DNA of 6,349 nt from Gammaproteobacteria bacterium (GTDB taxonomy: Bacteria > Pseudomonadota > Gammaproteobacteria > Eutrophobiales > Eutrophobiaceae), in NCBI GenBank assembly GCA_009843675.1, contig VYCZ01000385.1, positions 1 through 6,349 of the forward strand, given 5' to 3'. Made by a program: the position numbers and the translations under genes. The notes below the pieces were generated by a model. That model was not told the DNA's origin and made no database searches. It was given only the letters and a program-made list of their open reading frames with translations. Of the stretch, positions 1 through 4,343 are shown in pieces (within the stretch, counting starts at the first letter, position 1; each line of letters starts with the position of its first letter).

Positions 1-649
1 GTCCTAACCCCAGACTGGTGCCGGCAGCGCCTATGATGGCCAGGATTACGATTACGTCGATCCCGATGCCGAGCCAATTACCACTCTTTCCTCGCAGGAT
101 TCCGCTGCTTGCTGTGCTGATCCTGCAGAACGGCTGTTTACGAACGTACAGTGAATAGGCAATCGGCAACGCCGGTAACGCGTAGAGCGCCCAGGGAACC
201 ATGGACCAGTGGAACTGGCCGTACATGTGCGCCCATTCGGCGGCCTCGGGCGAACCGGCCTCGATTCCGAAAGGAGGTGACTGAAAATAGAAAATCGGCT
301 CGACAAACGCCCAGTTGGTAATGCCTATGCCTATTCCCGCGGTGAACATCATGGCAATCCAGCTTGGCGTTGAGAACTCCGGGGACTCGCCGGGCGCGCC
401 CAGCAAGACCCGGCCGTAGCGGCTTACCGCCAGCCAGGCGAGCACACTGATGCTCGCCACACCGGCAACCAGGTACAACCAGCCGAAACTGCGGGTCACG
501 ATCTGCAACGCGTTACCGAGCAGTATTTCCGCCTGTTCAGGCTTCAGGACCAGGAATACGCCGATGACAATCACCAGGATAAAAGTCGGTAAAAAAACTT
601 TTTTATCCAGGGAAGGCTGCAGGGGCGGAGAAGTAATTGTCACGGTCAC
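1..649 (-). CDS. BCCT-family osmolyte transporter, N-terminal part (cut by left edge)
   Basis: Inner-membrane secondary transporter of the betaine/choline/carnitine family. Only the first 216 codons are in the window; the frame is open to position 1, and family members are usually about 500 residues or more, so over half is missing. Visible are a short polar N-terminus, TM1 (about residues 18-36), TM2 (about 56-74), then the PEFSTPSW segment leading into TM3. The glycine motif G-I-G-I-G lies at 105-109 and is followed by NWAFVEP; HWSMVPWALYALPALPIAY (about 137-155) forms the next helix. These match the BCCT family pattern. The GTG at 649 is the most upstream start: the in-frame stop TAA is at 685-683 with no ATG between. 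A second GTG lies at 643. Neither has a convincing Shine-Dalgarno sequence. It follows another BCCT gene after a 57 bp gap (650-706) with no clear terminator, so co-transcription is likely. The substrate cannot be assigned; betaine, choline, carnitine or a related compound is plausible. Confidence 0.88.
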   Translation of the reverse strand, partial: MTVTITSPPLQPSLDKKVFLPTFILVIVIGVFLVLKPEQAEILLGNALQIVTRSFGWLYLVAGVASISVLAWLAVSRYGRVLLGAPGESPEFSTPSWIAMMFTAGIGIGITNWAFVEPIFYFQSPPFGIEAGSPEAAEWAHMYGQFHWSMVPWALYALPALPIAYSLYVRKQPFCRISTASSGILRGKSGNWLGIGIDVIVILAIIGAAGTSLGLG

Positions 650-706
650 CGTGTGGTAAAAAACTCTTGTAACATCATACCATTACATACCCGGCATTGT
701 AAAAAA

Positions 707-2257
707 TCACTCGGACAACAGCCCCAGCACCAGGCACAGGCAGGCCAGCAGCAGCACCAGGGTGAACGGCACTGCCATGGTGATGGTCCCGGCCTGCAGC
801 GCGCTCAAGGCATCGCTGCCGCCGCCGATGAGCAGGGCCGCGGCTATAAAACCCAGCAGTATGGCCCAGATGGCGCGCTGGTAACGGGGGGAATCGAGTC
901 TGCCGCCTGCGGTGATGATGTCCAGGACCAGTGAACCGGAATCCGCAGAGGTGATAAAGAAAGTCAGCACCAGGACCACGGCAACCAGTGAGGCGATGAT
1001 GGTGAACGGCAGGTTTTCCAGCATGTGGAACAGCGCCAGTGAGGGGTCGCTGATGCCGCCGGCCAATGCGCCGGTGCCGAGCTGGACCTGGTCCAGCGCT
1101 ATGCCGCCGAATACCGACATCCAGATTGAGCTGACCAGCGTCGGCGCGAGGAGCACAGCAATGACAAACTCCCTGACAGTACGGCCTTTGGATATGCGCG
1201 CAATGAACATGCCGACAAAAGGCGACCACGAGATCCACCAGGCCCAGTAAAACACGGTCCAGTTCTTGTACCATGTCTCATCGTCGCGGCCGATCCAATC
1301 GCTCAGGGGAATGAAGTGCTTCGCATAGTTCCACAGGTTCTCCCCGATGCCGGCGATGGATGCCAGGGTGGGGCCGGCGCCGGCAACGAACAGAAGGAGG
1401 AGCAGGGCAACCACAATATTGAAGTTGCTCAGCACCTTGACGCCGCGGTCCAGGCCGCGTACGACCGAAATGATGGCAATCGCGGTGATTATGGCGATAA
1501 GCAGCAACTGGGTCGCCAGGTCGTTGGCCACGCCGAATACGGTGTGCAGCCCCCCGGTCGCCTGCTTCGCTCCCAGGCCCAGGGAGGTGGCGAGGCCGAA
1601 GATAGTGGCGAACACGGCCACCACGTCTACGATATGACCCGGCCAACGCCAGCATTGCTCCCCTAACAACGGGTAAAAAATGGACCGGGTCAGCAGCGGC
1701 AGACCTTTATTGAACGAAAAAAACGCCAGCGACAGCGCTACCACGCCGAATATGGCCCAGGGATGCAGCCCCCAATGGTACAACGCCGCGCCCATCGCGG
1801 CGGCGGCCGCTTCGGGCGAATGGGGTTGTACGTTTAACGGCGTTCCGGACCAGTCCGTGTAATAGGCTACCGGTTCCGCCACGCACCAGAACATCAGGCC
1901 TATCCCCATGCCGGCGGCGAACAGCATGGAAAACCAGGACAGCGTGGAAAATTCCGGCCGCGCTGATGCGCCCCCCAGGCGCACCTTCCCCCAGGGCAAC
2001 ACGATCAGCAGCAGGCAGAACAGGACGAAGAAATTGCCCGAAATCATCACCAGCCAGTCGAAATTCCCGATGGACCAGTTCCTTGCCTGCTCCAGGATGA
2101 CCTTGGCATCTGCGGGAAACAATAACGTCCCTGCTATGAAACCAATAGTGAGCAACGCGGTGATAAAAAACACCGGATTGTGCAGTTCCATCCTGAATAT
2201 GCGAATGTTGTCCCGACCGGCCTTGTAAGAGCTGTCGTATTGCTTTTGAGAGGTCAC
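707..2257 (-). CDS. BCCT-family betaine/choline/carnitine-type transporter
   Basis: Complete 516-residue inner-membrane transporter, a normal BCCT length with about 12 hydrophobic segments. Family marks in order: PEFSTLSW (101-108); the glycine motif GMGIG (116-120) in TM3, followed by FWCVAEP; SPEAAAAA then HWGLHPWAIF (161-170); SLGLGAKQATGG (225-236); the tryptophan-rich signature from W333 to R354 (WTVFYWAWW, then WSPFVGMFIARISKGRT); and TSADSGSLVLD (437-447) in TM10. In the structurally studied member BetP, the TM8 tryptophans help form the betaine site; here the same aromatic box is intact. The C-terminus stops just after the last helix (ending LGLLSE), so it lacks a long charged tail like the one BetP uses for osmosensing. 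This suggests, but does not prove, constitutive or expression-controlled nutrient uptake. The start is GTG at 2257, with a weak AGG element 6 nt upstream; an internal ATG at 2191 (residue 23, MELHNP) is the alternative. It is the first gene of a probable two-BCCT operon. Import of betaine or a similar amine is inferred from the family and the soxAG neighbours. Confidence 0.93.
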   Translation of the reverse strand: MTSQKQYDSSYKAGRDNIRIFRMELHNPVFFITALLTIGFIAGTLLFPADAKVILEQARNWSIGNFDWLVMISGNFFVLFCLLLIVLPWGKVRLGGASARPEFSTLSWFSMLFAAGMGIGLMFWCVAEPVAYYTDWSGTPLNVQPHSPEAAAAAMGAALYHWGLHPWAIFGVVALSLAFFSFNKGLPLLTRSIFYPLLGEQCWRWPGHIVDVVAVFATIFGLATSLGLGAKQATGGLHTVFGVANDLATQLLLIAIITAIAIISVVRGLDRGVKVLSNFNIVVALLLLLFVAGAGPTLASIAGIGENLWNYAKHFIPLSDWIGRDDETWYKNWTVFYWAWWISWSPFVGMFIARISKGRTVREFVIAVLLAPTLVSSIWMSVFGGIALDQVQLGTGALAGGISDPSLALFHMLENLPFTIIASLVAVVLVLTFFITSADSGSLVLDIITAGGRLDSPRYQRAIWAILLGFIAAALLIGGGSDALSALQAGTITMAVPFTLVLLLACLCLVLGLLSE

Positions 2258-2258
2258 T

Positions 2259-2310
2259 ATCTGCCTGATTATATGAAGTTTTTTCCTGCTCCACTATAAC
2301 CTGTAACAGC
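2259..2310 (-). promoter_or_regulatory. Putative promoter of the BCCT operon
   Basis: On the minus strand there is a TATAGT box at 2298-2293, which would start transcription near 2286 and leave about 30 nt of leader before the GTG at 2257. Its -35 (TGGATT at the right distance) is a poor match. A perfect TATAAT lies at 2273-2268, but it would place transcription start only a few bases before the GTG, and no good -35 precedes it. At most one of these boxes is probably used; both are unproven. Confidence 0.25.
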
Positions 2311-2324
2311 TTGTAAATCCAGGT

Positions 2325-2356
2325 ATTAATTATGCTTGACTCCGGGAGAAATTAAT
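2325..2356. repeat. AT-rich inverted repeat, possible operator
   Basis: The arms ATTAATT (2325-2331) and AATTAAT (2350-2356) form a perfect 7-bp inverted repeat with an 18 nt spacer. The spacer contains a smaller palindrome, CTCCGGGAG (2340-2348). The arrangement surrounds the TTGACT box proposed as -35 for the MFS gene, so a dimeric regulator site is possible. Such AT-rich palindromes also arise by chance, so this is only a candidate. Confidence 0.3.
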
Positions 2357-2363
2357 GGAAAAT
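2336..2363 (+). promoter_or_regulatory. Putative promoter of the MFS gene
   Basis: TTGACT (2336-2341) matches five of six bases of the sigma-70 -35 consensus. GAAAAT (2358-2363) follows after 16 nt and matches four of six of the -10 consensus. Transcription would start near 2370, giving a leader of about 50 nt to the ATG at 2422 and placing part of the 2362-2390 hairpin in or at the edge of the transcript. Confidence 0.35.
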
Positions 2364-2390
2364 TGCCGCCGCTCAGGTAAAGGCGGCAAT
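2362..2390. repeat. Perfect 9-bp inverted repeat upstream of the MFS gene
   Basis: ATTGCCGCC (2362-2370) and GGCGGCAAT (2382-2390) are perfect inverted copies with an 11 nt loop. The symmetry is clear and GC-rich. No T-tract follows on the plus strand, so it is not a standard intrinsic terminator for that strand. On the minus strand it is followed by TTTT, but no gene pointing that way lies upstream that would need termination. It could be a regulator-binding site or a structured 5' leader element of the MFS gene. Confidence 0.5.
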
Positions 2391-2421
2391 CCTCCAATAT
2401 ATACGACAGGTACGGGCGCAC

Positions 2422-3711
2422 ATGAAGAATCCCCACGGACAAACGAAGAGACCGCAACTGCTGCTGGTCTGGAGCCTGCTGTTCGGCGTCGCCCTGATTG
2501 CCGTGTGCAGCGGCATGCAGGGCACGCTGCTCGGCCTCAGAGCGTCCCTGGAAAACTTCGGGGTGGACACTATCGGCCTCATCATGTCCGCCTATTATGC
2601 GGGTTTTCTGTTGGGAGCGCGGATCGTACCCAAGTGGGTCGGACGGGTGGGCCATATCCGCGTATTCGCCGCGCTGGCCACCATCGCCTCCGCAGTCATC
2701 CTGGTGCACTCCACGTTTGTAGACCCGCTGATATGGTTCCTGTTGCGCGCGCTGACCGGCTTTTGCCTTTCCGGCCTGTTCATGGTCTCGGAAAGCTGGT
2801 TGAACACGATCACCGATAATGACAACCGGGGGCGCCTGCTGGCTGCGTATATGTTCACGGTCACTCTCGGCTTCATCGGCGGACAGTTCTTGCTCAACCT
2901 GGCTTCCCCCATGGGTTTCGAGTTGTTTATCCTCGCCTCCGTGGTGCTGTCCTTCGCTATCGTGCCCATGTTGCTGAGCAATATCTCCGCGCCTGCGATG
3001 GCGTATGCCGAACACCTGCAACTGTACAGGTTGATCAGGCTCTCTCCCCTGGGGGCCATGGGTGTGTTCGTGCAGGGACTGAGCTTCAGTTCGGTGATGT
3101 GGCTGACCGCAGTGTTCGGCGCGCAGAGCGGTTTTTCCGATACCGAAAGCGCCTACCTGGTAGGCGTCCTGACCTTCGGCGGACTGGTGCTGCTGTTGCC
3201 GGTAGGCAGGTTGTCGGACCTCCAGGAACGCCGCCACACCTTGCTGTTGTTGTCGGCCATGGCTGCCGGCGCAGCCCTGTTCGTGCCGCTCGCCGCACGC
3301 CTGGACAGCCTGTGGTTCCTGTCCTGCCTGCTGTTTCTGGTAGGCGGCGCGGCCATGTGTTTTTACTCCGTGTCCATGTCCCATATCAACGACCATGTGC
3401 GCGGCGAACAGATCCTGTCCGCCAGCGGCAGCATTATTTTCATCAATGGCATCGGCGGGTTGTCCGGCCCCATACTCAGCACCCAGGTCATGAAGATCCT
3501 GGGACCCGGCGGACTGTATTATTTCGTGGCGCTGGTGTACCTGTTCATGGCCGTATTCACCCTGTACCGCATGTCGGTGCGGGCCCCGATCACCGCAGAG
3601 GAACAATCCCACGGCATGGCGGTCATGATGCAGACCTCCCAGGTCATCGTGGCCGAAGCCATGGACGAAACCGACCAGGGCGATCCGCTGGCGCCGGAGG
3701 CGATGGGTTAA
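2422..3711 (+). CDS. MFS transporter, YcaD-like family
   Basis: A 429-residue inner-membrane transporter of the major facilitator superfamily with about 12 hydrophobic segments in two halves. It resembles E. coli YcaD most clearly in the segment MVSESWLN...NRGRLLAAYM (121-144), where YcaD has a similar VVES...NRGRLLAAYM stretch. The second half has the motif-A-like loop GRLSDLQERR (262-271) and a conserved segment SASGSIIFINGIGGLSGP (333-350). It is longer than YcaD (382 residues, from memory) because of a soluble C-terminal tail from about residue 385, acidic near its end. The ATG at 2422 is the only ATG start possible, because an in-frame TAA lies at 2353-2355 with no ATG between; the ribosome-binding site is weak (ACAGG at 2406-2410). 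It diverges from the BCCT operon and converges on soxG, with overlapping stop codons. The substrate is unknown; import or export of an amine metabolite would fit the neighbourhood but is only inference. Confidence 0.9.
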   Translation: MKNPHGQTKRPQLLLVWSLLFGVALIAVCSGMQGTLLGLRASLENFGVDTIGLIMSAYYAGFLLGARIVPKWVGRVGHIRVFAALATIASAVILVHSTFVDPLIWFLLRALTGFCLSGLFMVSESWLNTITDNDNRGRLLAAYMFTVTLGFIGGQFLLNLASPMGFELFILASVVLSFAIVPMLLSNISAPAMAYAEHLQLYRLIRLSPLGAMGVFVQGLSFSSVMWLTAVFGAQSGFSDTESAYLVGVLTFGGLVLLLPVGRLSDLQERRHTLLLLSAMAAGAALFVPLAARLDSLWFLSCLLFLVGGAAMCFYSVSMSHINDHVRGEQILSASGSIIFINGIGGLSGPILSTQVMKILGPGGLYYFVALVYLFMAVFTLYRMSVRAPITAEEQSHGMAVMMQTSQVIVAEAMDETDQGDPLAPEAMG

Positions 3712-4343
3712 CGTACTGGATTCCCGCCTGCCCCCGTGAAAACGGGGGTCACACGGGAATGGATCGAGGCACCGCTGTGGCGCAGCCAGCGGGCCGCGTA
3801 CTCGGCGAAGCTGCGGCGGACGATGATGTCGAAGGTTGGAGCATCGTCGGCCAGGGCGATGAGCATGGAGGTCTTTGCCAGGGTCGTCTGGGCGCACCGG
3901 CCTGCCTTGAAGGCGCGCGGGTGCAGGTCCAGGGTGCAACCCCTGGCCAGCACTTCCCGGGCGCGGGGGCCGCGCAGGCGCATCATGATCTGGCCGCCGG
4001 TCACGTCAACCAGTGAATAACACTGCCCCGCCAGGTTTTCCGCCAGTCGTCCGGCTGTTTCATTTTCTGTTCCGAGTTCGCTGGCCACTAACCATTCGTC
4101 CGGCCCCAGCCGGTATATCGTGTGTTGCCCGGACGTGAAGGCGCCGGCTTCTGCGGGCAGCGGTTGCTCCAGGGTTTTCTGCACCGTCTGCATGAACCGT
4201 TCGGAGTTGGGCTCGCCGCGCAGGTTCAGGTAGCCGTAATCGGGACGTACTTCCAGGTCTGCGGCGGTATTTTCCGGTCCGTTTCCGGTCTCTCCCTCCA
4301 GGAACGAGGCCAGCGCGTGGCGTCTGTACAAGCCGTCAGACAT
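3708..4343 (-). CDS. soxG: Sarcosine oxidase gamma subunit
   Basis: This is the small gamma subunit of cytoplasmic heterotetrameric sarcosine oxidase, which oxidises sarcosine to glycine and H2O2 while forming 5,10-methylenetetrahydrofolate. The 211-residue product is the usual size for SoxG. Family marks are LGPDEWLV (79-86), DVTGGQ (113-118), RGPRAREVLARGCTLDLHP (124-142) and FDIIVRRSFAEY (171-182). The start at 4343 is chosen because a good Shine-Dalgarno (AAGGTGAG, 4358-4351) precedes it and because it overlaps the soxA stop. The frame is open further upstream to 4448, but that stretch lies within soxA and does not look like SoxG. soxA and soxG overlap by 8 bp (ATGTCTGA), which suggests translational coupling. 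The last 16 or so residues (from about S196) do not resemble the family and are largely encoded by a repeat-like palindrome at 3720-3760. The stop TAA (3710-3708) shares TTAA with the convergent MFS stop. Confidence 0.92.
   Translation of the reverse strand: MSDGLYRRHALASFLEGETGNGPENTAADLEVRPDYGYLNLRGEPNSERFMQTVQKTLEQPLPAEAGAFTSGQHTIYRLGPDEWLVASELGTENETAGRLAENLAGQCYSLVDVTGGQIMMRLRGPRAREVLARGCTLDLHPRAFKAGRCAQTTLAKTSMLIALADDAPTFDIIVRRSFAEYAARWLRHSGASIHSRVTPVFTGAGGNPVR
3720..3760. repeat. REP-like nested palindrome inside the 3' end of soxG
   Basis: The outer arms ATTCCCG (3720-3726) and CGGGAAT (3754-3760) enclose an inner perfect stem CCCCCGT/ACGGGGG (3731-3737 and 3742-3748) with a GAAA tetraloop. 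The ATTCCCG/CGGGAAT arms, with CTGG before and the inner GCCTG, resemble small dispersed palindromes that I recall from many proteobacterial genomes, including the ATTCCC...GGGAAT core of neisserial dRS3. Only one copy is in this window, so membership of a repeat family is inferred. It lies entirely within soxG coding sequence, just downstream of the MFS stop. No T-tract flanks it on either strand, so it is not a canonical terminator, although it may stabilise the 3' end of the MFS transcript. Confidence 0.6.

Larger units (their letters stand above)
2258..2421. other. Divergent intergenic region between the BCCT operon and the MFS gene
   Basis: This 164 bp region separates two divergently transcribed transporter genes and should hold both promoters. 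It is visibly more AT-rich than the flanking genes in its 2258-2365 part. It contains two inverted repeats (2325-2356 and 2362-2390) and promoter-like boxes on both strands, listed separately. No convincing separate gene was found in it, although an ATG at 2355 has a good ribosome-binding-site-like GGGAG 6 nt upstream (see findings). Confidence 0.7.

Noticed and set aside
271..280. Strong Shine-Dalgarno-like AAAGGAGGTG on the plus strand
   Set aside because: It lies inside the minus-strand BCCT coding region and no credible plus-strand gene follows it.
52..306. Minus-strand open frame of 84 codons at the left edge
   Set aside because: It is a different frame from the BCCT gene that clearly occupies this stretch, and its translation is Arg/Ser-rich without family features.
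675..2294. Several minus-strand open frames overlapping the complete BCCT gene in other frames
   Set aside because: They overlap a clear BCCT coding frame and show no family features; they are frame shadows.
3720..3760. Intrinsic bidirectional terminator between the MFS gene and soxG
   Set aside because: The hairpin is strong, but no T-tract follows on either strand, and on the minus strand it lies before the soxG stop codon.
2326..3939. Long minus-strand open frame (537 codons) opposite the MFS gene
   Set aside because: Its product is rich in His, Gln, Gly and Arg with no hydrophobic or domain pattern, as expected for the complement of a GC-rich gene. The plus strand encodes a clear MFS transporter, and the frame also crosses into soxG.
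3099..4016. Plus-strand open frame (305 codons) overlapping the MFS gene and soxG
   Set aside because: It is out of frame with the MFS gene, Arg/Pro/Gly-rich, and spans the boundary between two well-supported genes.
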